In this document: positions 45,237-55,100 of the stretch, in pieces
Position numbering within the stretch: the stretch's first letter is position 1
Layout: each line of letters opens with the position of its first letter
Source: Chitinophaga pinensis
GTDB taxonomy: Bacteria > Bacteroidota > Bacteroidia > Chitinophagales > Chitinophagaceae
Direction: 5' to 3'
Length of the DNA stretch: 64,000 nt
Assembly (NCBI RefSeq): GCF_007896845.1
Contig: NZ_VOHS01000021.1
Span: 1-64,000 of the forward strand
Made by a program: the position numbers and the translations under genes
Notes under the pieces: model-generated
What the model saw: only the letters and a program-made list of their open reading frames with translations
Databases searched by the model: none
Told to the model about the DNA's origin: nothing

Positions 45237-45851
45237 TTATCCTTTAGTACCCTTTTTCTTCTGATTCTGGTGAGGTAATGCAGGTGGTGCCGGAGGTGTG
45301 GCAGGTTTTTCAGTGGCGGCCGGTTTTGCCGGTGCTTTCCCAAATTCTTCTTCTGTTACTGGTTCTCCGCGTCTGTAGTACTCTTTTATCATCTTTCCAT
45401 CCTCATCATACACTTTCCACATACCATTACGCTGGGAACTACCATCTCTTTTTACTTCTTCAAATTTTTCATCTCCGGTGATCGGATCCACTATTCTGAA
45501 ATAGTCTACCTCACCATTAATGTCCATTGCAACGAAAGCACCTTCCGCACTGATCTTACCGTTGGGATAAAAGTAACGTGCGTAGCCATTCAGCTGATCG
45601 TGTTTGTAGGTCTCTTCTGCGATAATGGATCCGGATAAGGCATATTTCTTCCATATTCCCTCCTTCTTGTTATCGACATACGTACCCTCCCAGCTATAGC
45701 CCGGCTCTCCGCGCACTTCAGGCATTTCCTCCTGCCATTCGCCTTGTTTGCGCTGCTGCTCGTCCACCTTGTTGACCCGCATTTTTGGCATCTGGGCAAA
45801 AGCCGCCAGTACCATGAATTGCAGCATTAAAAATACACTCAGTTTTCTCAT
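45237..45851 (-). CDS. Secreted MORN-repeat-like protein
   Basis: About 204 residues. A signal peptide ends AAFAQ. The centre has repeated toxin-antitoxin YwqK/MORN-like strands: GYSWEGTYVDNKKEGIWKKYAL, DQLNGYARYFYPNGKISAEGAF, SQRNGMWKVYDEDGKMIKEYY. The C-terminal 45 residues are Pro/Ala rich and end with a basic tail. The Met at 45851 was chosen because it is directly before the signal peptide. MORN-like repeats suggest membrane or protein binding; no specific role is visible. Single gene. Confidence 0.75.
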   Translation of the reverse strand: MRKLSVFLMLQFMVLAAFAQMPKMRVNKVDEQQRKQGEWQEEMPEVRGEPGYSWEGTYVDNKKEGIWKKYALSGSIIAEETYKHDQLNGYARYFYPNGKISAEGAFVAMDINGEVDYFRIVDPITGDEKFEEVKRDGSSQRNGMWKVYDEDGKMIKEYYRRGEPVTEEEFGKAPAKPAATEKPATPPAPPALPHQNQKKKGTKG

Positions 45852-45876
45852 AGGATTAATTTGTACAAAAGTAGGT

Positions 45877-45911
45877 ATAAAAAAAACCGGCACAACAAAG
45901 TTGCGCCGGGT
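45877..45911 (-). terminator. Terminator of the DUF4382 gene
   Basis: The stem pairs CCGGC-CAAC with GTTG-GCCGG around AAA (45887-45909) with one internal mismatch. It is followed on the minus strand by eight or more T residues, between the DUF4382 stop and the MORN gene start. Confidence 0.8.
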
Positions 45912-45946
45912 ATCATTAGTCGTCTTTTTGCTTAAACCTGATTTTC

Positions 45947-46843
45947 CTATTTCTTCAACTTAATCTCTTCTACCTTCGTATTATCACCTCTGCTTACAGT
46001 AACACCCGTGACTGTAGTGTCTTTGTAACCATTGGAAGCATTTACAAACACTTTGTAAGTACCTGCTTTCAACCCTCTCAGTTTATATTCTCCATTCTTC
46101 CATGGTAATGCATAGGCCGTGTCCTGATCGTTGTAAACAGTGATCACAGGGAATGCCTGCCATGGGCTGACTTTACCTGAAATACTACCTGTCTGTTTCA
46201 CCGTGAATACATGGATCACCGGACGCAGTAAGAATTCTCCCCTGCGCGTCTGAATGATGGAACGATCTACGTCAAAGTCCAGCCAGAGGCGGAAATTGTT
46301 ATCCGAGAATTCTTCCCATTCATCATGACGTACCTGGATCACCAGACGTACCTGTCCGGAAGCTGACTTCAGCGGATAGGTCACACTGTCTTTTACCAGA
46401 TAATTGTTGTCGCCCAGAGTGATCATGATCTTTTTGATCTTTCCCTTTGGAACAATACCATCGCCCAGAATGGTGTCTGTACCATTACGCAGGGAGAGTA
46501 CATCGTACACACCTGCGCGGATACCCAGAGAGTCCCATACCTGACAACTGTCTTTGTCGTCACGGCGGTCTTCCCACCACCAGCAGCGGTGATAATCATC
46601 GCCCCAGTTGTCGTCATTGTCGCGGGTACTTGTGCAGGTATCTACCAGCACTTTCACACTACGGATGTCCAGAAATACATTGTCGAAAAATCCCGGATCA
46701 TCTGACAAATAAATGTTTAGTCTTTGTTGCCCTGGACCAGGTGACAAGGACGCGGAATTGTCCTTCTGGCAGGCATGGAAAACGAAAGCCAACAGCAATA
46801 ATGCGGCTAGTCCCCATCCGGTGGTTCGGAGATAGGTCTTCAT
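45947..46843 (-). CDS. DUF4382 lipoprotein
   Basis: 298 residues. A lipobox VFHAC (Cys about 25) marks a lipoprotein. Residues about 40-215 contain the DUF4382 pattern RLNIYLSDDPGFFDNVFLDIRSVKVLVD, and about 215-298 form a carboxypeptidase-like/Ig-type repeat (GSISGKVSPWQAFPVITVYND, YKLRGLKAGTYKVFVNASNGYKDTTVTGV). A low-complexity loop (DDNWGDDYHRCWWWEDRRDDKD) is inserted in the first domain. It is probably on the cell surface or in the periplasm. Function unknown. Confidence 0.8.
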   Translation of the reverse strand: MKTYLRTTGWGLAALLLLAFVFHACQKDNSASLSPGPGQQRLNIYLSDDPGFFDNVFLDIRSVKVLVDTCTSTRDNDDNWGDDYHRCWWWEDRRDDKDSCQVWDSLGIRAGVYDVLSLRNGTDTILGDGIVPKGKIKKIMITLGDNNYLVKDSVTYPLKSASGQVRLVIQVRHDEWEEFSDNNFRLWLDFDVDRSIIQTRRGEFLLRPVIHVFTVKQTGSISGKVSPWQAFPVITVYNDQDTAYALPWKNGEYKLRGLKAGTYKVFVNASNGYKDTTVTGVTVSRGDNTKVEEIKLKK

Positions 46844-46997
46844 AAAAAGAATGGTTTATGGTTAATAATACGCCGCGTCAGAAGAGTACTTCTCTGAGTA
46901 AGGCAGTATTTAGATGGCAAAAATAAACAAAAGTTTAACAGAATAGGAAAAACTGTTATATATTCTTAAACATCGGGACTATCAACCATTTATATGA

Positions 46998-48938
46998 TTA
47001 TTTTATTGCTCTTTTGAAAATAGCCGCGCCCAGCGGGGGTATGCGCAGCTGTAAAGAATGGTTTTTACCATTCAGGGGATGTGCCTGTGCTTCCAGCAGA
47101 CCGTTATTCACTACTCCACTACCGAAAAACTCTTCACTGTCACTGTTAAGGATCTCACGCCATGTTCCCGCGCCGTCTATACCCAGCTGATAATGCTCAT
47201 GGGCACCCGGGGTCATATTCAGGACGATCAGCATGTCCTCTTCCGGTTTGTAGCTTTTACGGAGATAGGCCAGTATACTATTGTCATAATCGGATACATT
47301 CACCCATTCGAAGCCATAGTACTCGAATTGTTTGATATATAACGCAGGCTCTGAAGTATACAGATGGTTCAGTGCCTTCACGTATCGTTGTAATCCCTGA
47401 TGAGATACATGTTCCAGCAGGTGCCAGTCCAGTTCTGATTTATAGTTCCATTCAGTTGTCTGCCCGAATTCATCTCCCATGAACAGCAACTTCGTACCCG
47501 GGTGGGTAAACATATAGCTGTACATCAGGCGCAGATTCGCCAGTTTCTGCCAGTCATCGCCCGGCATTTTGTACATCATAGGAGACTTCCCGTGTACCAC
47601 CTCATCATGGCTGAGAGGCAGCATGAAATTCTCTGTAAATGCATAGGCAATACTGAAGGTCAGCTGGTCCTGATGCCATTTACGATGTGCAGGATCCCGT
47701 TTGAAATAAGCGAGGGTATCATTCATCCAACCCATCATCCATTTCATTCCGAATCCGAGTCCGCCCATATATACAGGTCTGGATACGCCATAAAAGTTGG
47801 TAGATTCCTCTGCGATGGTCTGCACGTCGGGGAATAACTTGTAGATCGTCTCATTCATGAGCTTCAGGAACGAAACCGCTTCAAGGTTCTCTTCACCTCC
47901 CAGTTCGTTGGGTTCCCATGCGCCCGCTTCACGGGAGTAATTCAGGTGTATCATGGAGGCTACTGCATCTACACGCAGGCCATCTATATGAAATTTCTCA
48001 AGCCAGAATACGGCATTACTCAAAAGGAATGAACGTACCTCGCTACGGGCATAATTGAAAATATAACTGTTCCAGTCAGGATGATAGCCTTTACGCATGT
48101 CCGCATACTCGTAAGTATGTGCACCATCGAAGCGGTATAAACCGTGTGCATCATAAGGAAAATGGGATGGTACCCAGTCCAGTATCACACCAATTCCTGC
48201 ATGATGAAAAGCATCTACAAAAGCCATGAAATCCTGTGGAGAACCATATCTGGAGGTAGGCGCATAATAACCGGTGCCCTGATAGCCCCACGATCCATCA
48301 AAAGGATGTTCCATTACCGGCATCAGTTCCACATGCGTGAAACCCATATCTTTTACGTAGGGCACCAGCATGGCGGCAATCTCCGCATATGTGTAGAATA
48401 CTTCGTGGTTTGATTTATCCGGACGACGCCATGAGCCCAGATGTACTTCATATACACTGAAAGGACTCTCCAGACTATTATGTTTGTGACGCTGTTCCAT
48501 CCAGCGTTTATCTTTCCATTTATAATCCAGCTGCCAGGTCACAGAAGCCGTCAGCGGACGCTGTTCCCAGTAGTTGGCATAAGGGTCTCCTTTTCGCAGT
48601 TCTTCCCCGGAATTGGATCTGATAAAATATTTATAGAGTGTGCCTTTTTTAACCTGTGGGATAAAACCTTCCCATATGCCGGACTTGTCCCATCTTGGGT
48701 ACAAAGTGTGACTATAATGATCCCATTCGTTGAAATCACCGATCACAGAGACGTAAGCAGCATTCGGTGCCCAGACAGCGAAATAGGTTCCTTTTACGCC
48801 TTCATATTCCAATGTATGCGCCCCGAATTTTTCATACAGATGCGCATGGGTTCCTTCCTGAAACAGTTCTACATCCCTTGCGGAAAGCAGGGAAAAGGGT
48901 ACTACCGGCTGTAACTTCGACTTTTTATTTGCTGTCAT
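46998..48938 (-). CDS. glgB: 1,4-alpha-glucan branching enzyme
   Basis: 646 residues, GH13. An N-terminal CBM48-like domain (HTLEYEGVKGTYFAVWAPNAAYVSVIGDFNEWD) leads into the barrel: VILDWVPSHFPYDAHGLYRFDG, the nucleophile in IDGLRVDAVASM (near 325), the acid/base in IAEESTNF (near 378) and LSHDEVVHGKSPM. It introduces alpha-1,6 branches into glycogen. No other glycogen gene adjoins it. Conditions such as osmotic or carbon stress regulation are not evident in the upstream region. Confidence 0.95.
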   Translation of the reverse strand: MTANKKSKLQPVVPFSLLSARDVELFQEGTHAHLYEKFGAHTLEYEGVKGTYFAVWAPNAAYVSVIGDFNEWDHYSHTLYPRWDKSGIWEGFIPQVKKGTLYKYFIRSNSGEELRKGDPYANYWEQRPLTASVTWQLDYKWKDKRWMEQRHKHNSLESPFSVYEVHLGSWRRPDKSNHEVFYTYAEIAAMLVPYVKDMGFTHVELMPVMEHPFDGSWGYQGTGYYAPTSRYGSPQDFMAFVDAFHHAGIGVILDWVPSHFPYDAHGLYRFDGAHTYEYADMRKGYHPDWNSYIFNYARSEVRSFLLSNAVFWLEKFHIDGLRVDAVASMIHLNYSREAGAWEPNELGGEENLEAVSFLKLMNETIYKLFPDVQTIAEESTNFYGVSRPVYMGGLGFGMKWMMGWMNDTLAYFKRDPAHRKWHQDQLTFSIAYAFTENFMLPLSHDEVVHGKSPMMYKMPGDDWQKLANLRLMYSYMFTHPGTKLLFMGDEFGQTTEWNYKSELDWHLLEHVSHQGLQRYVKALNHLYTSEPALYIKQFEYYGFEWVNVSDYDNSILAYLRKSYKPEEDMLIVLNMTPGAHEHYQLGIDGAGTWREILNSDSEEFFGSGVVNNGLLEAQAHPLNGKNHSLQLRIPPLGAAIFKRAIK

Positions 48939-49025
48939 AATAGGGTACTGCTAAGAGTAACAATATAGCGTAAATACTAACACCATCAAGTATCAGACCG
49001 GAAAGAATCATAATTAAAAGAGAAA

Positions 49026-49060
49026 GTCCGTAAGAAATAGTTTTACTATCTCCTACGGAC
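49026..49060 (-). terminator. Terminator of the DEAD-box helicase gene
   Basis: A 15-bp stem with two G-U pairs (49026-49040 with 49046-49060) and a 5-nt loop; on the minus strand it is followed by TTTCTCTTTT. Confidence 0.8.
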
Positions 49061-49089
49061 GCTCAATTATTATTACTTCAGTCTACCGA

Positions 49090-50835
49090 CTAGTATCTTT
49101 TTCTGAAACCACCGGGACGGCTACCACCGGAGCCGGAGCCACCGCTGTTGCTACCTTCCCAGCGTCTGCCACCGCTACCACCTTCACGTGGAGGACGGCC
49201 ACCGCCACCGGAACGACGTTTATCGCCATCCTGAGACATTTCGATACGCACGCTACGACCGTTGTATTCTGCTTTCTTGAAAGTCTGCTGGAATTTCTCC
49301 ACAACATCGTTTTCTACTTCGAAGAAGGAGTAAACACCTTTCAGATCGATACGACCGATTTTGTTGCCACGTACACCACTGGTGTCGCACAGATAACGTA
49401 ACATATCACCACGGGTGAAGTCATCTACTGAACCCAGATTGATGAACAGACGGGTGAATTTACCGTTGCTGCTTCTGCGCTCGCCACCCTCAGCAGATCT
49501 TCTTTCTTCTTTCACGTTCAGATCAGGTGCATCCTGATAGTATTCGAGGAACTGATTGAACTCAAGAGAAGCGAAACGTTTGATGATCTCTTCTTTGGTC
49601 ATGGATGCAAACTCTTCGAATATGCGTTCCAGATATGGTTCGATCTGCTCTTCGTTTACGGTTACGTTATGTACTTTATGAACGAGGCCGAACAGCTGTT
49701 TTTCACATACTGCGAAACCATCTGGCACATCAACTTTGGTGAATTTCTTACCGATCACTCTTTCGATCTGACGGATCTTTCCGGTATCACGACCAGTGAT
49801 GATCGCGATGGAAACACCAGACTTACCGGCACGTGCAGTACGACCGCTACGGTGTGTGTAGTTTTCTACGTCATCAGGCAGTTCGTAGTTAATTACGTGT
49901 GTTACGTTATCAACGTCGATACCACGTGCAGCAACATCAGTTGCTACCAGTACCTGTAATGATTTTTCACGGAAGCGTTTCATTACTTTATCACGCTGCT
50001 GCTGCGTCAGGTCACCATGCAGAGCATCTGCATTATAACCGTCACGGATAAGTGATTCTGCGATTTCCTGTGATTCTATTTTAGTACGGGTGAAGATGAT
50101 ACCGAAGATTTCAGGATTGAAATCCACGATACGTTTCAGTGCTGCGTATTTTTCACGCGGACGTACTACATAGTATTCGTGTTCGATGTTAGCGTTACCG
50201 CTGTTTTTATTACCTACGGTCAGTTCGAAAGGATCTGACATGTACTTCTGCGCAATGCGGCGTACTTCCTGAGGCATGGTAGCTGAGAACAACCAGGTGG
50301 TTTTCTCTTCAGGCGTATTGGATAATATATTGTTGATGTCTTCCTGGAAACCCATGTTCAGCATTTCATCTGCTTCGTCCAGTACAACATAGCGTACATT
50401 CGCAAAATTAACTGCCTTTCTTTCGATGATATCGAGCAAACGGCCGGGAGTAGCCACTACGATGTGCACTCCTCTTTTCAGATCGCGCAACTGCTGTACG
50501 ATGCTTGAACCACCATACACAGCCACGATGCTTACATCACCCAGATGTTTACTGAAATTCTTCAGGTCATTGGTGATCTGTAAACATAATTCACGTGTTG
50601 GGCACAAAATCAATCCCTGGGGATGACGCTGTTTAATATCAATCTGCTGTAACAGAGGCAGGCCAAATGCTGCCGTCTTTCCTGTACCCGTCTGGGCCAA
50701 ACCTACAAAGTCCCGGTCTCCACCCAATAACACAGGAATAGCTTTTTCCTGAATTGGCGTAGGTGCAATAAATCCCAGGTCCTGGATTCCTTTTAAGATG
50801 GGCTCCTGTAAGCCTAAAGTTTCAAATGTAGTCAT
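49090..50835 (-). CDS. DEAD-box RNA helicase with C-terminal Gly/Arg-rich tail
   Basis: 581 residues. The helicase core has the Q motif FETLGLQEPILKGIQDLGF, AQTGTGKTAAFGLP, DEADEMLNMGF, SATMPQEVRR and HRSGRTARAG. A DbpA/CsdA-type RNA-binding domain follows (about 475-540, TRLFINLGSVDDFTRGDML) and the last about 40 residues are rich in Gly, Arg and Ser (RRSGGGGRPPREGG). Such enzymes unwind rRNA or mRNA, often under cold stress. Monocistronic by its terminator and wide 5' gap. Confidence 0.93.
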   Translation of the reverse strand: MTTFETLGLQEPILKGIQDLGFIAPTPIQEKAIPVLLGGDRDFVGLAQTGTGKTAAFGLPLLQQIDIKQRHPQGLILCPTRELCLQITNDLKNFSKHLGDVSIVAVYGGSSIVQQLRDLKRGVHIVVATPGRLLDIIERKAVNFANVRYVVLDEADEMLNMGFQEDINNILSNTPEEKTTWLFSATMPQEVRRIAQKYMSDPFELTVGNKNSGNANIEHEYYVVRPREKYAALKRIVDFNPEIFGIIFTRTKIESQEIAESLIRDGYNADALHGDLTQQQRDKVMKRFREKSLQVLVATDVAARGIDVDNVTHVINYELPDDVENYTHRSGRTARAGKSGVSIAIITGRDTGKIRQIERVIGKKFTKVDVPDGFAVCEKQLFGLVHKVHNVTVNEEQIEPYLERIFEEFASMTKEEIIKRFASLEFNQFLEYYQDAPDLNVKEERRSAEGGERRSSNGKFTRLFINLGSVDDFTRGDMLRYLCDTSGVRGNKIGRIDLKGVYSFFEVENDVVEKFQQTFKKAEYNGRSVRIEMSQDGDKRRSGGGGRPPREGGSGGRRWEGSNSGGSGSGGSRPGGFRKRY

Positions 50836-50958
50836 TGATTTGCTTTGATCAGGCCCCGTCGGGAGCCTTGGTATACTATTCAGTTTTGTTAAACTGATTA
50901 CTCTTGAAATAAAATTTAGTGCCGGTCAACAATCACAATGGATCGCACTGTTATTTGT

Positions 50959-52320
50959 TTACACCAGTTCCCCTTCCAGGTCATAATCATATGCCTTAGT
51001 GATCCTGACATTAACAAATTCTCCGGGTTTCAGGCGTTTGCTGGTGTTAATGATTACTTCATTATCTACTTCCACAGAATCGAATTCTGTGCGCGCCAGA
51101 TAACGGCCTGATTCTTTTTTGTCTACGATTACACGGAATACCTTGCCAACTTTTTCCTGATTTTTCTCGAGAGAAATTTCCTGTTGCGTTTCCATGATAT
51201 CCTGCGCCCTGCGTTCTTTCTCTTCTGCAGGGATATTATCTTCCAGCTCGTAAGCACTGGTACCTTCCTCGTGACTATACGTAAATACGCCCACCCTGTC
51301 CAGACGCATCTTTTCAAGGAAACGTTTGGTCTCTTCCACGTCTTCCAGCGTTTCACCCGGATAACCGGTGATCAGCGTGGTACGCAGACAGATGCCGGGT
51401 ACTTTTGCACGGATAGCGGTAATCAGATCCTCCATTTCAACGCGTGTGATCTGACGTTTCATGGATTTGAGCATATTATCGGCCGCATGTTGCAACGGCA
51501 TATCAATATACTTACAAATGTTCGGGAATTCATTCATTACGTCCAGCACTTCCATCGGGAATTTGTGCGGGTAAGCATAATGGAGACGGATCCATTCAAG
51601 ACCTTTTACCTGTGCCAGCGCTCTTAAGAGTTCGGCCAGTTTGCGCTCTTTGTACAGATCCAGACCATAGTAGGTCAGCTCCTGTGCAATCAGCATGATC
51701 TCTTTCACACCTGAATTCACCAGTTTTTCTGCTTCTGCTACCAGTTGCTCGATAGGACGCGATACGTGACCACCGCGCATCAACGGAATAGCGCAGAATG
51801 AGCAGGTACGGTTACATCCTTCAGCAATTTTCAGGTAAGCATAATGCGTCGGAGTAGCCAGCAGACGTTCACCGATCAGCTCTGCCTTGTAGTCAGCATC
51901 GAACTTTTTCAGGATCAATGGCAACTCCATTGTACCAAACCAGGCATCCACACCGGGAATTTCACTTTCCAGATCTCCGCGATAACGCTCGCTAAGACAA
52001 CCTGTTACGTATACTTTTTCCAGTCGGCCCCGATTTTTCAACTCGATCTGTTCCAGGATGGTGTTGATAGATTCCTCCTTGGCCTTATCAATAAAGCCAC
52101 AGGTATTGACAACAACAATATTGTGATCCTTTTTGGCACTTTCATGCACTACATCGATTTCATTGGCCAGTAACTGACCGCTGAGCACTTCAGAATCAAC
52201 CATATTCTTGGAACAGCCAAGCGTAATAATATTAACCTTATCTTTCTTTAAAGTTTTTGTCTTCAAGCGCGAATATTTTAATCTGGCAAAAGGGCCTGAC
52301 ACCCGGTTGCTTACCGCCAC
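50959..52320 (-). CDS. rimO: Ribosomal protein S12 methylthiotransferase
   Basis: 453 residues. The UPF0004 domain starts VNIITLGCSKNMVDSEVLSG and holds three cysteines (TLGC, VNTCGF, VTGCLS); the radical-SAM domain has EGCNRTCSFCAIP, the CxxxCxxC ligands; the C-terminal TRAM domain reads GKVFRVIVDKKESGRYLAR. RimO methylthiolates an Asp of ribosomal protein S12. The first about 25 residues look like an over-long N-terminus; a TTG at LKTKTLKKDK could be the real start. Confidence 0.92.
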   Translation of the reverse strand: MAVSNRVSGPFARLKYSRLKTKTLKKDKVNIITLGCSKNMVDSEVLSGQLLANEIDVVHESAKKDHNIVVVNTCGFIDKAKEESINTILEQIELKNRGRLEKVYVTGCLSERYRGDLESEIPGVDAWFGTMELPLILKKFDADYKAELIGERLLATPTHYAYLKIAEGCNRTCSFCAIPLMRGGHVSRPIEQLVAEAEKLVNSGVKEIMLIAQELTYYGLDLYKERKLAELLRALAQVKGLEWIRLHYAYPHKFPMEVLDVMNEFPNICKYIDMPLQHAADNMLKSMKRQITRVEMEDLITAIRAKVPGICLRTTLITGYPGETLEDVEETKRFLEKMRLDRVGVFTYSHEEGTSAYELEDNIPAEEKERRAQDIMETQQEISLEKNQEKVGKVFRVIVDKKESGRYLARTEFDSVEVDNEVIINTSKRLKPGEFVNVRITKAYDYDLEGELV

Positions 52321-52423
52321 GAAGACATCCAGACACGAATTGAAGAGAACAGCGAGACTTACTGTTATGTGACTATGAGCCTAAGTGGGGGTTATTTAAC
52401 TAAAGAATTGCAAAGGTAATACT

Positions 52424-52460
52424 TAATTGTGAATTGTCAATTACCAATTGCGAATTGTAT
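52424..52460. repeat. AATTG-type short degenerate repeats
   Basis: Near-repeated units built on AATTGTGAATTG, CAATTACCAATTG and CGAATTG alternate in direct and inverted orientation between rimO and the cupin gene. A similar fragment (TTAATTGCTAATCGCG) lies at 55034. Such low-complexity stretches are common between Bacteroidota genes; nothing suggests a function. Confidence 0.5.
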
Positions 52461-52524
52461 GTTAAAACAATATTTTGATGATGTGAAATATATGAATTCT
52501 TCCTATTATCAGCCCTCTCCGGCC

Positions 52525-53400
52525 TCATCCGGCAGCTGCCAATACCCTTTCTGCTCTTCGTCTGGCAACTTTTCGTTTGTAATGATACCACCATTCCGGC
52601 GCCAGCTTAATAAGCAGATTGTTCATGCTCCGGAGCCCGACAATATGGTATAATCCGTTCAGCTTTCCCGCCAGAGTTTCATCCAATGCCCGCAGACTCA
52701 TCGCAAAACCGCCGTCCATATATTCCATATGGTGCCAGTAACCACCCGGCATAAACAAAGTATCTCCGTGTTCCAGCACCGTGGTATATGCTTCTGCTTT
52801 TTCGAGTGCCGGAAAGTGCTCTGTATCGAGGTGTTCATGCCAGTTTACAAAACTGGCCGCACTCTCCACCGTAAAAGGCATCCGGTATATATACGGAGAT
52901 TGTCTGTTTTCCAGCAATAAGACCCTCTTGCGGCCCAGAAACTGTGTATGGAAGATGTGTGAAAGATCAATATCGTAGTGCATATGCGCTACGGACCCCG
53001 CCCCTCCCACAAAGAGCATGGGATACTTTTTAAGAAAACCGGACAAGAGCTGATCCGGCCAGATGAAATCCTGTACTATTTCCGGGGCATGCTGAAAGAT
53101 GTTAAAAAGGAATATGCGGAGCTGTACAGGTCCTTTTCTGACCATATCAAGGTATTCCCCAAAACTTATGAAGGCATCTGCCCCATTTACCAGGGTTTTG
53201 GCCCCTGCACGTTCATTGTTGTATAAGCCTACTGTCTGCTGTCCCACGATGGATTTGAAATAATCCCATGTCCACTTCTGATACGCCGGCCAGCTTTTGC
53301 TAAGTCCGGTGATCACTAATGGTTTCCGTGGTTCAAAATACTCTTTACGGAATACTTCAGCTGAAATACTCTCTACGCGATCTATGGAGGTTAAATGCAT
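52525..53400 (-). CDS. Cupin-like (JmjC/cupin_8) Fe(II)-dependent oxygenase
   Basis: 291 residues. The N-terminal YFEPRKPLVITGLSKSWPAYQKWTWDYF segment is typical of the cupin_8 family. The HxD iron ligands fit MHYDIDLSH (His and Asp), and the distal His fits GYWHHMEY. The C-terminal part is helical and basic (KRKVARRRAERV). Members hydroxylate ribosomal proteins or other targets with 2-oxoglutarate; the substrate here is unknown. Next to rimO, but in a separate unit. Confidence 0.8.
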   Translation of the reverse strand: MHLTSIDRVESISAEVFRKEYFEPRKPLVITGLSKSWPAYQKWTWDYFKSIVGQQTVGLYNNERAGAKTLVNGADAFISFGEYLDMVRKGPVQLRIFLFNIFQHAPEIVQDFIWPDQLLSGFLKKYPMLFVGGAGSVAHMHYDIDLSHIFHTQFLGRKRVLLLENRQSPYIYRMPFTVESAASFVNWHEHLDTEHFPALEKAEAYTTVLEHGDTLFMPGGYWHHMEYMDGGFAMSLRALDETLAGKLNGLYHIVGLRSMNNLLIKLAPEWWYHYKRKVARRRAERVLAAAG

Positions 53401-53561
53401 AAAGAAGAGACATTAATACGTACGTGAAACAATAGATACACACCGGCCTTTTACCGGGTAAGGATATTGTATGTAAAACAGATTTTAACGTCTGCAGCAG
53501 CAAACACCGCAATAATAATGCCGCTGCTTTTATCACCTGTGCCCTGATGGCTACTAACAAA

Positions 53562-53586
53562 AAAAGAGACCCTTAAGGTCTCTTTT
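53562..53586 (-). terminator. Terminator of ftsY
   Basis: A 10-bp stem (AAAAGAGACC at 53562-53571, GGTCTCTTTT at 53577-53586) with a 5-nt loop and a T run on the minus strand, just after the ftsY stop. Confidence 0.85.
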
Positions 53587-53613
53587 CATTATCTGCAAAC
53601 ACTTATGTGTTCA

Positions 53614-54576
53614 TTAGTCTTTTATGCTAAACAACGAGTCTACAAACTCCTCCTTGTTGAATACCTGCAGATCTTCCATCTTTTCACCGATACCGATATA
53701 CTTCACCGGTATTTTGAACTGGTTGGCTATTGCCAGTACGACACCACCTTTAGCGGTACCATCCAGCTTTGTAATAGCCAGTGCGGTTACTTCAGTTGCT
53801 GCTGTAAAATGACGGGCCTGTTCAAGTGCATTCTGTCCGGTAGAACCATCCAGTACCAGCAATACCTCATGTGGTGCATCAGGAATTACTTTTTTCATCA
53901 CACGTTTGATCTTGCTCAGCTCATCCATCAGATGGGCCTTGTTATGCAGGCGACCTGCGGTGTCGATAATGATAACTTCAGATCCTTTGGCAGCACCGCT
54001 TTGTACGGTATCGAAGGCAACAGCTCCCGGATCGGAACCCATCTGTTGTTTTACGATAGGTACCCCTACACGATCACTCCAGATAGTCAGCTGATCAACA
54101 GCGGCTGCTCTGAAAGTATCTGCGGCACCCAGTAATACGGACTTACCCGCTTTTTTGAAATTATAGGCCAGTTTACCGATGGTGGTGGTCTTACCTACAC
54201 CATTCACACCGACAACCATAATTACGTAAGGCTTCTTATCTGCCGGAACATCGAAATCACGGAATCCGCTATCCGGAGCATCTACGAGCAGACCTGCAAT
54301 TTCTTCCTGCAGGATCTTGTTCAGTTCTGCGGTACCCAGGTATTTATCTTTCGATACGCGCTTTTCTATTCGGTCAATGATCTGTACGGTTGTATCTACA
54401 CCTACGTCAGCAGATACCAGTGCTTCTTCCAGGCTGTCCAGTACTTCTGTATCAACAGTGGTTTTACCTGCAATGGCGCGGCCGATTTTGGTGAGAAAAC
54501 TATCTTTCGTCTTCTGTAATCCCTGGTCCAGGCTTTCTTTCTTCTCCCTTGAAAATAGCTTATTGAAAAAACTCAT
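53614..54576 (-). CDS. ftsY: Signal recognition particle receptor FtsY
   Basis: 320 residues. The N domain is followed by the G domain with VVGVNGVGKTTTIGKLA, the DTFRAAAVDQL loop, IIDTAGRLHNKAHLMDEL and TKLDGTAKGGVVLA. The acidic A domain of E. coli FtsY is missing, as in many compact bacterial FtsY proteins, so membrane contact relies on the N-terminal KLFSREKKE region. It docks SRP-ribosome complexes at the translocon. Confidence 0.95.
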   Translation of the reverse strand: MSFFNKLFSREKKESLDQGLQKTKDSFLTKIGRAIAGKTTVDTEVLDSLEEALVSADVGVDTTVQIIDRIEKRVSKDKYLGTAELNKILQEEIAGLLVDAPDSGFRDFDVPADKKPYVIMVVGVNGVGKTTTIGKLAYNFKKAGKSVLLGAADTFRAAAVDQLTIWSDRVGVPIVKQQMGSDPGAVAFDTVQSGAAKGSEVIIIDTAGRLHNKAHLMDELSKIKRVMKKVIPDAPHEVLLVLDGSTGQNALEQARHFTAATEVTALAITKLDGTAKGGVVLAIANQFKIPVKYIGIGEKMEDLQVFNKEEFVDSLFSIKD

Positions 54577-54763
54577 GGTTATTCTTTTGCGACCGACAGT
54601 CTGGCGTCAATAGGATATGTATTGACGGTAGTCGATTGTTAAGGCGTTAAGTTACAGAAAATACTCCATAATAGAAGAGTATTGACTATTGGGGCTCAGC
54701 GATTAATGATCGTTATATGCAAATTAAGCTATAACTACGATGGCCTTACTTATTACCAACACA

Positions 54764-54792
54764 AAAAGCTGTCCTGATAACGGACAGCTTTT
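54764..54792. terminator. Terminator of the rpmB-rpmG-bL38 operon
   Basis: An 11-bp perfect stem (54764-54774 with 54782-54792) and a T run lie 24 bp after the bL38 stop. The remaining gap 54577-54763 shows no gene. Confidence 0.85.
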
Positions 54793-54815
54793 ATAGTATA
54801 ATTGGTAAAGCCGAA

Positions 54816-54989
54816 TTACTTCTGGTTAATGTGCTCCACAACTTTATCCTTGTGCACGATAGCCTCTTTGAAAGAGTATGCACCGGTTTTAGGAGAACGT
54901 ACAGCTCTGATTACTTTTGTCCAAACTTTGGACTCAGCTGCTGCCTTCGCGTCTTTTACTTTCGAGTTCTTAGATGCCGCTTTTGCCAT
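54816..54989 (-). CDS. Bacteroidota ribosomal protein bL38 (DUF4295 family)
   Basis: 57 residues, read directly from the sequence. It starts MAKAASKNSKVKDAKAAAES and is rich in Lys and Ala with a conserved core WTKVIRAVRSPKTGAYSF and a C-terminus KDKVVEHINQK. It follows rpmB and rpmG on the same strand, its usual company in this phylum. I recall that a cryo-EM study of a Flavobacterium ribosome identified this family as a 50S component named bL38; that recollection has not been checked here. Start and stop are clear. Confidence 0.85.
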   Translation of the reverse strand: MAKAASKNSKVKDAKAAAESKVWTKVIRAVRSPKTGAYSFKEAIVHKDKVVEHINQK

Positions 54990-55100
54990 AATATTATTAG
55001 ATTAAAAGTTAAAGTGAATCGTCAAAAGTTACCTGTTAATTGCTAATCGCGACCGAATGCACCAACATGCTACCGATTAACGCTCAACATTAACGATCAA

